Assembly: GCA_024278415.1 (NCBI GenBank)
Contig: JAJRTI010000479.1
Location: 1-12,021, forward strand
DNA: 12,021 nucleotides
Direction of reading: 5' to 3'
Source: Planctomycetota bacterium
GTDB taxonomy: Bacteria; Planctomycetota; Brocadiia; JAJRTI01
Positions 1 through 6,724 of this stretch are shown here, one piece after another (the stretch's first letter is position 1; every line of letters starts with the position of its first letter). A program made the translations under genes and the position numbers. The notes under the pieces are model-generated. The model had not been told where the DNA came from and searched no databases. It was given only the letters and a program-made list of their open reading frames with translations.

Positions 1-2
1 CC

Positions 3-1013
3 ATGAAGACAACAACCATCGCCTTCTTCAACAACAGTGGCGGCGTAGGCCAGACGTCCCTCGTCTACCACGCAGCCTGGATGTTCGCCGAGTTGGACAC
101 GCGAGTGGTGGCGGCGGATCTCGACCCGCAGGCGAATCTGAGTGCGGCGTTCCTCGATGAGGCCCGTCTGGAGGATCTGTGGCCGGACGGCGACCATCCC
201 CAGACGGTGCTGGGCTGCATTCAGCCCTTGCTCAAGGGAAGTGGCGACGTGGCCGATCCGCATCTGGAGGAAGTCGACGAGAGCTTGTCCCTGCTCACTG
301 GCGACTTGGCGCTCTCAGCCTTTGAGGACGAGCTTTCTTCGCAGTGGTCAGATTGCCTCGACCAGAAAGAACGGGCCTTCCGCGTGGTGTCCGCCCTGTG
401 GCGGATCGTGCAGAGGGCGGCCCAGATGCACGAGGCCGCGGTCGTGTTACTGGACCTCGGCCCCAATCTCGGAGCCATCAACAGGAGTGCCTTGCTCGCC
501 GCCGACTACGTGGTGGTGCCCCTCAGCCCAGACTTGTTCTCCCTGCAAGGCCTGCGCAACTTGGGGCCCACACTGCGTCGCTGGCGCGACGAATGGAAGG
601 AACGACTGAGGAAGAGGCCGGACACTCAGGATCTCAACCTGCCACCGGGCGGAATGGAGCTGGCCGGCTATGTTGTGCTCCAGCATGCCGTCAGGCTCGA
701 CCGCCCGGCCACGGCCTACGAGCGTTGGCTCAGCCGCATACCCCAGGAGTACCGGACGTCTGTGTTGGACCAGCCAGAGCCCGTGGACGTCTCCATCGCG
801 GATGACGACCTCTGCATAGCCATGCTCAGGCACTACTACAGCCTTGAGCCGCTGGCCCAGGAAGCCCGCAAGCCCATGTTCCACCTCAAGCCAGCCGATG
901 GGGCCCTCGGCGCGCACATGAACGCCGTTCGCGGGGCTTACGAAGACTTCGAGAACCTGGCGACCCAGATCGCGAAACGAACGCAGATACCTATCGACAT
1001 GCCTAACTTGTAG
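3..1013 (+). CDS. ParA/MinD-like ATPase with a degenerate Walker A box
   Basis: A 336-residue protein with the ParA fold. The N-terminal beta strand MKTTTIAFF leads into NNSGGVGQTS at residues 10-19. The second nucleotide-binding motif AADLDPQ is at 37-43, and the Walker B-like VVLLDLGPNLG at about 147-157 is followed by the ADYVVVPLSPD segment. ParA proteins bind ATP, dimerise on DNA and position plasmids, chromosomes or protein complexes. In the family the P-loop is KGGVGKT/S. Here the signature lysine is Ser12 and the phosphate-binding lysine is Gln17, so ATP hydrolysis and perhaps nucleotide-dependent dimerisation should be impaired. The rest of the protein looks intact and ends at a normal TAG. 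No ParB gene or parS-like site is visible, although the left side is cut by the window. Only two bases precede the ATG, so upstream signals are unseen. The family call is firm; the role is unknown. Confidence 0.85.
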   Translation: MKTTTIAFFNNSGGVGQTSLVYHAAWMFAELDTRVVAADLDPQANLSAAFLDEARLEDLWPDGDHPQTVLGCIQPLLKGSGDVADPHLEEVDESLSLLTGDLALSAFEDELSSQWSDCLDQKERAFRVVSALWRIVQRAAQMHEAAVVLLDLGPNLGAINRSALLAADYVVVPLSPDLFSLQGLRNLGPTLRRWRDEWKERLRKRPDTQDLNLPPGGMELAGYVVLQHAVRLDRPATAYERWLSRIPQEYRTSVLDQPEPVDVSIADDDLCIAMLRHYYSLEPLAQEARKPMFHLKPADGALGAHMNAVRGAYEDFENLATQIAKRTQIPIDMPNL

Positions 1014-1074
1014 GGGACGCTGTTCTGGCGGACGCAGAGCAGTTCCTCCAGCGGCCCACAGAAAACACACGCAG

Positions 1075-1080
1075 AGGAGG
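1075..1080 (+). promoter_or_regulatory. Strong ribosome binding site for the GTG-started GH123-like gene
   Basis: A perfect AGGAGG lies five bases before a GTG codon. It fixes the start of the secreted protein at that GTG, where a signal peptide begins directly. Confidence 0.7.
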
Positions 1081-1085
1081 CTCAA

Positions 1086-2813
1086 GTGCATACGTCCCAA
1101 CCAGCGTTGTGTCTGCTCGCGTGCGCGCTGGCCGCCAATTCGGCCCACGCGGACTGGCAGGTCTGGACGAAGACCGAAACCATTCGCGTTCTGCGCGACG
1201 CACCGGCGGAAGAGGGCCGGCCGGCCGCGATCGCGGCCGCGCGGAACGAGTGGGAGAGCTTCCAGATACTCGTGCGTTCCGACGCGGCCGTAAGAGGGAT
1301 CAACGTCGTCGCTGGTGATCTGCGCGGGCCGGGCGGCGCGCTCATCCGCGGCGCGGACGCGCGGCTGTTCCGGCAGCATCAGTTCCTGCTCGACGTGCCC
1401 ACGTACCGCAACAAAAGCTTCAAGCCCGGCTGGTATCCCGACGCGCTGATCCCCTTTCGCCACCCGCTCACGCGCCAGCCCCTGGGCCAGGCGCGCCTCA
1501 AGGCGGTTCCCTTCGATCTCCCGGCGAACGCGACGCATGGCTTCTGGGTGGACGTGTTCGTGCCCGCGGATGCCAAGGCTGGCGAGTACCGCTGCACGTA
1601 CCGCGTGACTGCGGAGGGGCGGGCCGCGGTGGAGATACCGGTTTCGCTCACGGTATGGGATTTCGCACTGCCGCGCGTGCCCACGCTCAAGACCGCGCTT
1701 GGCGCGCCGAACCAACGCCTGCGCGGCTACTACGCCCGCCGCGCCAAAGCCGGCAAGGAGCCGGCGCCAACGGACTGGGCCGCGGTGGACGCACAGTGCT
1801 GGGACCTCGTGTCGCGGCATCGCATCAACGCGTATCCCGACGCGGCGCTTGTGCGCCCTGTGCGCCAGGCGGACGGCTCGTGGCGCATCCCCCCAGAAAA
1901 CATCGACAAGCTGCGCAAGTTCATCGACACGTACCACGTCAACGCGATCCGCACCGACCACCCGCGCCGCGTGGTCAAGGATCCCGACGCGGAACGCGAG
2001 AAGCTCCGCGCCTGGCTCAAGGCGTTCGACGTGTTGGCGGCGGAACTCGACCGGCCGAACGTCGTGCTTTACACCTATCTCAAGGACGAGCCGAACGACG
2101 AGAAGGCGTACGCGTACGTGCAGAAGTGGGGTAGGGCGGTCAAGGCCGCGCACGCTGCTCTCAAGGTCATGGTGGTCGAGCAGACCTGGACGCAGAACAA
2201 GAAGTGGGGCGACCTGTACGGCGCGATCGACATCTGGTGCCCGCTCTTTTCGCTGTTCAAGGCGGAGCGCGCGGCCAAGCGCCAAGCGCTCGGCGAGACG
2301 ATCTGGACCTACACCGCGCTTTGCCAAGGCAATCCCACGCCCTGGTGGCACACGGACTTCCCGCTGCTGAACTACCGCGTACCGTCCTGGATCGCCTGGC
2401 GCTACCGCATCCGCGGCCTCCTCTACTGGGGCGGCATGGTTTTCTGGCGCCAGGTCGACGACCCCTGGACCGATCCCAAGACGCTCGACCGTCGCAAGCG
2501 CAACCCCAAGACGCTCTACAACGGCGAAGGCAGCATCTTGTACCCCGGCCGCGCGGTGGGCTACGATGGCATCGCATCCAGCCTGCGGCTCAAGGCGCTG
2601 CGCGACGGCATCGAGGACTACGAGTATCTCGCGATCCTGGAGCGCGCGGGCCTGGCCGACGAAGCGCAGAAGGTCGTCATGCCGCTGGCCGGGTCGTGGT
2701 TCAAGTGGGAAACGGACGCCAGCCAGTACGACAGTGCGCGAGCGAAACTGGCCGAGATGATCGTAGCGGCGAAGCCGTCGTCAGCGGCACAAGATGGAAG
2801 GCGCCAACCTTGA
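1086..2813 (+). CDS. Secreted GH123-like (DUF4091) protein
   Basis: A 575-residue protein that resembles the DUF4091 / glycoside hydrolase 123 catalytic family, whose characterised members cleave N-acetylgalactosamine from glycolipids. Residues 1-22 form a signal peptide (hydrophobic LCLLACALAA, AHA cleavage site before Asp23), so export is expected. An N-terminal beta-sandwich-like region (about 25-195, ending SLTVWDFALP) precedes a barrel-like catalytic region. The pair Asp334-Glu335 in YLKDEPND matches the acid/assisting-residue pair of GH123. The C-terminal block LRDGIEDYEYLAIL (505-518) is the DUF4091 hallmark. The GTG start is chosen because AGGAGG lies five bases upstream and the signal peptide begins there. 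The gene stands 72 bases after the ParA-like gene with no evident functional tie. Substrate specificity cannot be read from the sequence. Many DUF4091 proteins are annotated only by fold, so glycosidase activity is probable but unproven. Confidence 0.82.
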   Translation: MHTSQPALCLLACALAANSAHADWQVWTKTETIRVLRDAPAEEGRPAAIAAARNEWESFQILVRSDAAVRGINVVAGDLRGPGGALIRGADARLFRQHQFLLDVPTYRNKSFKPGWYPDALIPFRHPLTRQPLGQARLKAVPFDLPANATHGFWVDVFVPADAKAGEYRCTYRVTAEGRAAVEIPVSLTVWDFALPRVPTLKTALGAPNQRLRGYYARRAKAGKEPAPTDWAAVDAQCWDLVSRHRINAYPDAALVRPVRQADGSWRIPPENIDKLRKFIDTYHVNAIRTDHPRRVVKDPDAEREKLRAWLKAFDVLAAELDRPNVVLYTYLKDEPNDEKAYAYVQKWGRAVKAAHAALKVMVVEQTWTQNKKWGDLYGAIDIWCPLFSLFKAERAAKRQALGETIWTYTALCQGNPTPWWHTDFPLLNYRVPSWIAWRYRIRGLLYWGGMVFWRQVDDPWTDPKTLDRRKRNPKTLYNGEGSILYPGRAVGYDGIASSLRLKALRDGIEDYEYLAILERAGLADEAQKVVMPLAGSWFKWETDASQYDSARAKLAEMIVAAKPSSAAQDGRRQP

Positions 2814-2838
2814 CATTGTGAGCTACCGTGAGTAGCCT
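2810..2838 (+). promoter_or_regulatory. Candidate sigma70 promoter before the UPF0175 gene
   Basis: A perfect -35 hexamer TTGACA (2810-2815) is followed 17 bases later by TAGCCT (2833-2838), a weak -10 with three of six consensus bases. Transcription would start near 2845. That supports the ATG at 2885 over the upstream GTG at 2828, which lies inside the promoter. The -35 overlaps the stop codon of the GH123-like gene. Confidence 0.35.
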
Positions 2839-2884
2839 AGCTGGCCAGTGGAGGCACGCGGCGGAACGCGTAGGACTCACACTC

Positions 2885-3172
2885 ATGCCTCTCGACCAAC
2901 TGACCATAAACTACCCCAGCGGCTTCGAGGACGCGGTCAGTCGGACCAAGCCTGAGATGGCGGAGCACGTGCAGCTCATGGCTGCGCTTAAGATGTTCGA
3001 ACTCGGCGAAGTGTCCGCAGGGCAGGCGGCTGAGTTCGCTGGGCTCTCGCGGCCCGGTTTTTTCGAGGCGTGCAGCAAGTACCGCGTGAGTGCGTTTAAC
3101 TACGGCGATGAGGAGGTGGCGGCGGAGCTTCAGGCGGATCTGGCCGCGGCAAGGGACGCGATCACAAGATGA
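2885..3172 (+). CDS. UPF0175 family antitoxin-like protein
   Basis: A 95-residue protein of the UPF0175 type. The core HVQLMAALKMFELGEVSAGQAAEFAGLS matches the family pattern of a helix followed by a helix-turn-helix-like 'QAAELAGLSR..F' segment, then the typical FNYGDEEVAAELQAD tail. UPF0175 genes commonly sit directly before DUF3368 (PIN-like) genes and are regarded as antitoxins, probably DNA-binding autorepressors. Here the stop codon overlaps the ATG of a DUF3368 remnant (ATGA), the classic arrangement. The ATG at 2885 is preferred because AGGA lies nine bases upstream and the length then fits the family. A GTG at 2828 would add 19 unrelated-looking residues. The gene itself looks intact although its partner toxin is not, so it may be an orphan antitoxin. 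Confidence 0.75.
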   Translation: MPLDQLTINYPSGFEDAVSRTKPEMAEHVQLMAALKMFELGEVSAGQAAEFAGLSRPGFFEACSKYRVSAFNYGDEEVAAELQADLAAARDAITR

Positions 3173-3414
3173 TTCTCGTCTGCAATACAGGGCCGATCAT
3201 CGCCCTGGCCACGGCGCATAGGCCTGGTGTCCTGGTGTTGTGGGACGACAGAGCCGGTCGTGGAGCGGCCCGCGAAGCCGGACTCGCGGTCACGGGTGTG
3301 GTTGGCCTCCTCCTGCTCGCCAAAGAACAGGGAGGCTTGCGTGAAGTCCAGCCGCTGCTCGACCAGATGAGAGGCCGCGGCTGCTGGCTTTCGGACACCA
3401 CCACGGACGAAGCA

Positions 3415-3439
3415 ACAAGGCGGGCGAAGCCCGCTTTGT
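3415..3439 (+). terminator. Hairpin terminator within the tail of the toxin remnant
   Basis: An 11-bp stem (ACAAGGCGGGC with GCCCGCTTTGT, one G-T pair) closes a GAA loop and is followed by CTTTT. It probably ended the original toxin transcript, which supports the view that the frame beyond it is read-through. Confidence 0.55.
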
Positions 3440-3487
3440 CTTTTCGCCTGTCGCTGGCGAATGGATCGCGCGTGTGCGGATGCAAAG

Positions 3488-3502
3488 CAGCGCTACGCGC
3501 TG
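3488..3502. repeat. Short hairpin CAGCGC-TAC-GCGCTG next to the 61-bp repeat
   Basis: A perfect 6-bp stem with a three-base loop abuts the left end of the 61-bp repeat copy. It is probably part of the same element; the corresponding side of the other copy lies outside the window. Confidence 0.5.
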
Positions 3503-3562
3503 CCAGCCCAAGCGCCGTCAAGCCGGCGCACTCCGCAACGGAGCGTATCGACAATATGTTGT
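3502..3562 (+). repeat. Dispersed structured repeat, copy A
   Basis: Sixty-one bases that match the reverse complement of 11961-12021 at 56 positions by direct alignment, with five substitutions and no gaps. It contains two hairpins, GCGCCG-loop-CGGCGC (3512-3529) and CTCCG-CAA-CGGAG (3531-3543), and ends in an imperfect palindrome around ACAATATGTTGT. It overlaps the read-through tail of the toxin remnant. No transposase is attached, so it looks like a non-autonomous intergenic element. Confidence 0.75.
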
Positions 3563-3647
3563 AGCGAGATTTACGCTAAGGGCCTAAAGTTGGCCGGAGA
3601 GGCGCATCCGCGGCCGCAGCCGCCCGCGAATGAACCCGATAGCACAT

Positions 3648-3651
3648 GAGG
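3648..3651 (+). promoter_or_regulatory. Ribosome binding site selecting the GTG start of the amidohydrolase
   Basis: GAGG lies eight bases before GTG 3660. The in-frame ATG at 3630 has no such site, and starting at 3660 places the metal-binding HCH motif at the N-terminus as usual for the family. Confidence 0.5.
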
Positions 3652-3659
3652 TCACCACC

Positions 3660-4475
3660 GTGTTCATCAGCCATTGCCACGTCGGCGCCATCGGCTTCGG
3701 CCACCAGAAAAGCGACCCCGAAGTCGGCACGATCCCGCCGCTGCTGAAGATGCTCGACGATGCGGGCGTCGAGGGAGCGGTCGTGTTCGCTCCGTTCCCC
3801 TCGCCGGGCTTGGGCTGGCCCGGCGCGACCGCGGAGACGCACGGCGACCCGAACTGGTGGCTCCAGGAGATGCTCACGCAACATCCCCGCCTGGCCGGCT
3901 TCGCGTGCATCAACCCCGGCGACTCGGACGCGGGCGAACGGCTCAAGGTGGCGATCGGCTCAGGGCTCGTGGGCGCCAAGATCCATCCGCCTGTGCAACG
4001 CTTCACGGTCGACGATCCGGCCATCGATCCTTTTTTCGCGGCGGCAGAGGAACTGGGGATCCCGATCCACATCCACACCGGCGTGCACGGCGGCCGGCTG
4101 CGCTCGTACATGCCGTTGCTGCTCGACGACGTGTGCCAAGCCCATCCGCGGCTGCCGATCATCATGGACCACATTGGCGGGTTCGCGTTCTTCGACCAAG
4201 CGCTCGCGGTGCTGCACAACAACAAGAACTGCTACGTCGGCCTGACCCAATGTTCGGGCCGTGACCTGCGCTACGCGGTGCCGACCGACCGCATCGACAT
4301 GCTGCTGCGCACGCTCGGCCCGGAGCGCATCGTGTACGGCCTGGACCATCCCTGGAACGCGGACAGCGGGCAGGCGCTCAAGGACGACATCGCGTGGATC
4401 GAGGGCTGGGACATCCCGGCGGATCAGAAGGACCTGATCCTCGGCGGCAACATCAAGCGGCTGATCGGGCGGTAG
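3660..4475 (+). CDS. Amidohydrolase family protein (Amidohydro_2 type)
   Basis: A 271-residue TIM-barrel metal-dependent hydrolase or decarboxylase. Visible landmarks in order are His5-Cys-His7 on the first strand (the HxH metal pair), KIHPP with Lys107, IHIHTG with His137 and His139, MDHIGG with His171, and VYGLDHPW with Asp229 on the last strand. These match the COG2159 / PF04909 group, which includes aminocarboxymuconate-semialdehyde decarboxylase and resorcylate decarboxylase relatives acting on small carboxylated or cyclic substrates. The exact reaction cannot be called. A GTG start is chosen because GAGG sits eight bases upstream and family members begin at this strand; an ATG 30 bases upstream is possible. 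The gene is separated from the next by 146 bases holding a promoter candidate, so it is probably transcribed alone and need not belong to the glycan operon. Confidence 0.82.
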   Translation: MFISHCHVGAIGFGHQKSDPEVGTIPPLLKMLDDAGVEGAVVFAPFPSPGLGWPGATAETHGDPNWWLQEMLTQHPRLAGFACINPGDSDAGERLKVAIGSGLVGAKIHPPVQRFTVDDPAIDPFFAAAEELGIPIHIHTGVHGGRLRSYMPLLLDDVCQAHPRLPIIMDHIGGFAFFDQALAVLHNNKNCYVGLTQCSGRDLRYAVPTDRIDMLLRTLGPERIVYGLDHPWNADSGQALKDDIAWIEGWDIPADQKDLILGGNIKRLIGR

Positions 4476-4511
4476 AGCCGGGGCAATGGGTGGCTCCTGT
4501 CGGTATTTAGC

Positions 4512-4540
4512 TTGATTTTGAGTCGCGCGCAGACTAATAT
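4512..4540 (+). promoter_or_regulatory. Candidate sigma70 promoter for the glycan operon
   Basis: TTGATT (4512-4517) and TAATAT (4535-4540) are separated by exactly 17 bases, in one of the few AT-richer patches of the window. Each hexamer has four of six consensus bases. Transcription would begin near 4547, about 75 bases before the first gene. Confidence 0.4.
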
Positions 4541-4583
4541 ACGGCCATCACGCCAGCATCGGAAGAGTCGGCACCAGCCACAC

Positions 4584-4598
4584 GCCTCTACTAGAGGC
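4584..4598 (+). promoter_or_regulatory. Small hairpin or operator-like inverted repeat in the operon leader
   Basis: GCCTCT and AGAGGC form a perfect 6-bp inverted repeat around ACT, between the promoter candidate and the first gene. It could be an operator or an RNA hairpin. The only GAGG of the leader lies in its right arm. Confidence 0.3.
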
Positions 4599-4621
4599 AA
4601 GAAAGCCGTTCTATCTGTCTG

Positions 4622-5758
4622 ATGCGCACAGGAACCTATTCTAGGGTATCAAGACGCGCTCGATGCGGGGCGCGCCTCAACGCAGACACTCTATCCCGAG
4701 CCATTGCCGATGTGGTGGAGTCGGGGCACTTTGTCGGCGGGCCGCAGGTGGCCACGCTGGAGGAGGCCTTCTCGCGGTACTGCGGCGTAGCCCATGCCAC
4801 GGCCACCAATTCGGGGACGTCGGCTATCCACCTCGCACTGCTCACGGCGGGCGTCGGAGCGGGCCACGAGGTTATCACCGCACCCAACACGTTCGTGGCC
4901 ACCGTGGAACCCATCTGCTATTGCGGGGCCACGCCGGTGTTCGTCGACACCGACCCCGCCAGCTTCACGCTGGACCCGAAACGCGTTGAATCCGCCGTCA
5001 CCGAGCGAACCAAGGCCATTCTCGCGGTGCACTTGCACGGCCACCCGGCCGACATGGATCCTCTGGCCGAGATCGCGCGCAGGCACAATCTTGCGCTCGT
5101 CGAGGACGCCGCACAGGCGCACGGCGCGCGCTACAAGGGCCGCATGGCCGGCACGCTTGGAGACGTGGCCTGCTTCAGCTTCCACCCCGCCAAGAACCTC
5201 CCCGCGGTCGGCAACGCCGGCATGGTGCTGACCGGCGACGCAGAGATTCATGCCGCGTGCCAGACCCTCCGCAACCACGGCCGGCGCACGTGGGACATGG
5301 CCGAGGTGGTCGGATACAACTACCGCATGGACGCGATCCAAGCGGCCGTGCTGAACCTGCGGCTGCCCGGGCTGGACGCCCACAACGCGCGGCGCCGCGC
5401 GCATGCCGCGCACTACTTCGAGCGGCTCGCGGCGCTGCCTCTGCGGCTGCCTCACGAGTCGGACGGCGTCGAGCACGTATTCAACGTGTTCAGCATTTGC
5501 ACGGACCGGCGCGACGCGCTCAGGCGCTTCCTCGGAGACCGCGATATCCCAACGGACGTGTACTATCCTGTGCCGATCCACCTGCACCGAGCGTACGAGC
5601 ACTTGGGCTATGCCGAGGGCGACTTCCCCGCAGCCGAAGCCTACTGCCGAGAGACCTTGGCGCTGCCCATCGGCCCGGAAACGACGGACGGCCAGATTGA
5701 CGACATTTGTGACGCGATCACCCTGTTCATGGAACAAACAGATGGCGCAAGTAGCTGA
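4622..5758 (+). CDS. DegT/DnrJ/EryC1/StrS family aminotransferase
   Basis: A 378-residue PLP-dependent enzyme of the sugar aminotransferase family, which transfers an amino group (usually from glutamate) to a keto-sugar nucleotide. Key segments are SGHFVGGPQVATLEEAF near 34-50, TNSGTSAIHLAL (62-73, cofactor phosphate binding), VEDAAQAHGA with Asp162 (pyridine nitrogen), and CFSFHPAKNLPAVGNAG with Lys191 as the Schiff-base lysine. The C-terminal VYYPVPIHLHRAY block is also typical. The first 20 residues are arginine-rich and unlike the usual 'PF.DL' opening, and no good ribosome binding site lies near the ATG, so the true N-terminus is uncertain. The gene overlaps the following epimerase by 17 bases, which implies translational coupling. 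Together they suggest formation of an amino sugar. A 3-amino-5-hydroxybenzoate synthase-like role cannot be excluded. Confidence 0.9.
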   Translation: MRTGTYSRVSRRARCGARLNADTLSRAIADVVESGHFVGGPQVATLEEAFSRYCGVAHATATNSGTSAIHLALLTAGVGAGHEVITAPNTFVATVEPICYCGATPVFVDTDPASFTLDPKRVESAVTERTKAILAVHLHGHPADMDPLAEIARRHNLALVEDAAQAHGARYKGRMAGTLGDVACFSFHPAKNLPAVGNAGMVLTGDAEIHAACQTLRNHGRRTWDMAEVVGYNYRMDAIQAAVLNLRLPGLDAHNARRRAHAAHYFERLAALPLRLPHESDGVEHVFNVFSICTDRRDALRRFLGDRDIPTDVYYPVPIHLHRAYEHLGYAEGDFPAAEAYCRETLALPIGPETTDGQIDDICDAITLFMEQTDGASS

Positions 5759-6722
5759 CGAACGCATCTTTATTACCGGGGGGTTGGGCTTCATCGGGGC
5801 CTGGTTGGGCACGCGCCTCGTGGAGCACAACCAAGTCACGGTGTACGACTGCTTCCGGCGCAACGCGCTCCGGTACTCGCCTGCGCAAAGCCATGCGAAC
5901 CTGACGGTCGTCAAGGGCAGCGTGCTCGACACGGAGCACTTGGCCAAGGCGATGGCGCAGTCCGAGCCGACGATCGTCATCCATCTCGCCGCGATCACGG
6001 GAGTGCCCAACTACACGACCATGCCCGTCAGCACGATTCGCACCAACATGGAGGGCACCGCGCGAGTGCTCGAATGCGCGCTCGCCCACGACTTGAAGCG
6101 TTTCGTCAACTTCTCCACCAGCGAGGTCTATGGCCCAGACGTGCGCGGCGCGCGCGAGGACGGCGCGACGAGCCAAGGCCCGGTGGGCTGCCTGCGCTGG
6201 AGCTACGCGGTGAGCAAGATCGCGGCCGAGCACCTCTGCATGGCCTACTACCACAAGAGGATGCTGCCCATCGTGTCGCTGCGGCCCTTCAACATCTACG
6301 GGCCGTGGCAGGTGGGCGAGGGCGCGGTGCATAGTTTCGTCTCCGCGGCCATCGAAGGACGGGATCTGCAAATCAACGGTGACGGGAGCCAGGTCCGCGC
6401 GTGGTGCTACGTGGCCGACCTCGTGGATGCCGCGTGCCTGGCCATGGCGCGGGACGAAGCTGTGGGCGAGGTGATCAACATCGGCAACCCCGCCGCGGAA
6501 CTCACGATCATCGAACTGGCCGAGAGGGTCGTCGAGGCATGCGAGTCGTCGTCGCGGCTGGCCTTCGCCTCTGGGGCGTCGGTGGAGATCACCATGCGCA
6601 CGCCCTGCATCGAGAAGGCCCAGCGGCTGCTTGGCTATACCCCCGAAGTGAGCTTCGATGAGGGGCTGCGCCAGACAATCGAGTGGTATCGCCACGCGCC
6701 CATCGAGGAAACAGAGGTCTAG
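5742..6722 (+). CDS. NAD-dependent epimerase/dehydratase (extended SDR)
   Basis: A 326-residue extended short-chain dehydrogenase acting on nucleotide sugars. The Rossmann motif ITGGLGFIGAW covers residues 11-21. The HLAAITGVP segment (81-89), the active-site STSEVYG (125-131), and the catalytic Tyr155-x3-Lys159 pair in WSYAVSKIAAEH follow in family order. The substrate-binding part has RPFNIYGPWQ and the GDGSQVRAWCYVADL block typical of UDP-glucuronate decarboxylase and dTDP-glucose dehydratase relatives. The reaction (4-epimerisation, 4,6-dehydration or decarboxylation) cannot be fixed from these motifs. The start is the ATG at 5742, inside the end of the aminotransferase gene and seven bases after GGAA. 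Only two bases separate its stop from the TTG of the carbamoyltransferase. It probably makes the keto-sugar used by the aminotransferase, although gene order alone does not prove it. Confidence 0.88.
   Translation: MAQVADERIFITGGLGFIGAWLGTRLVEHNQVTVYDCFRRNALRYSPAQSHANLTVVKGSVLDTEHLAKAMAQSEPTIVIHLAAITGVPNYTTMPVSTIRTNMEGTARVLECALAHDLKRFVNFSTSEVYGPDVRGAREDGATSQGPVGCLRWSYAVSKIAAEHLCMAYYHKRMLPIVSLRPFNIYGPWQVGEGAVHSFVSAAIEGRDLQINGDGSQVRAWCYVADLVDAACLAMARDEAVGEVINIGNPAAELTIIELAERVVEACESSSRLAFASGASVEITMRTPCIEKAQRLLGYTPEVSFDEGLRQTIEWYRHAPIEETEV
6713..6717 (+). promoter_or_regulatory. Ribosome binding site selecting a TTG start for the carbamoyltransferase
   Basis: AGAGG lies seven bases before TTG 6725, inside the last codons of the epimerase gene. 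Starting there gives the standard family opening MDILGIS; the in-frame ATG at 6683 would add 14 unrelated residues. Confidence 0.55.
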
Positions 6723-6724
6723 CG

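Larger units (their letters stand above)
3169..3564 (+). pseudogene. DUF3368 PIN-like toxin with internal deletion and read-through C-terminus
   Basis: The first 18 residues (MILVCNTGPIIALATAHR) match the N-terminal strand and helix of DUF3368 PIN-like toxins. They run straight into the C-terminal part of the same family: VLWDDRAGRGAAREAGL at about 22-38, then VTGVVGLLLLAKEQGG. In intact relatives (about 150-165 residues) these blocks are separated by roughly 75-80 residues that carry the 'P..V..E' segment and further acidic active-site residues. That middle part is missing, with the frame kept. After WLSDTTTDEATR the reading frame continues through a terminator hairpin and a repeat into non-family sequence, so the native stop also seems lost. 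An RNase-type activity is unlikely. The start overlaps the UPF0175 stop. The family size and layout are from memory; the junction is seen directly. Confidence 0.65.

Noticed and set aside
447..2351. Long minus-strand reading frame, and similar ones at 4691-6010, 5727-6899 and 6743-8392
   Set aside because: They lie opposite well-supported genes, show no family motifs, and are expected from GC-rich codon use.
3630..3659. ATG at 3630 as start of the amidohydrolase
   Set aside because: No ribosome binding site precedes it, while GTG 3660 has GAGG at eight bases and matches the family's N-terminus.
4475..4496. GAGCC/GGCTC hairpin after the amidohydrolase as a terminator
   Set aside because: Only a 5-bp stem with a 12-base loop and no T-run; too weak to call.
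4632..4679. A different frame at the start of the aminotransferase reads EPILGYQDALDAG, suggesting a frameshift
   Set aside because: That frame has a stop codon just upstream (4620-4622) and no start codon, and the resemblance to a DegT N-terminus is slight.
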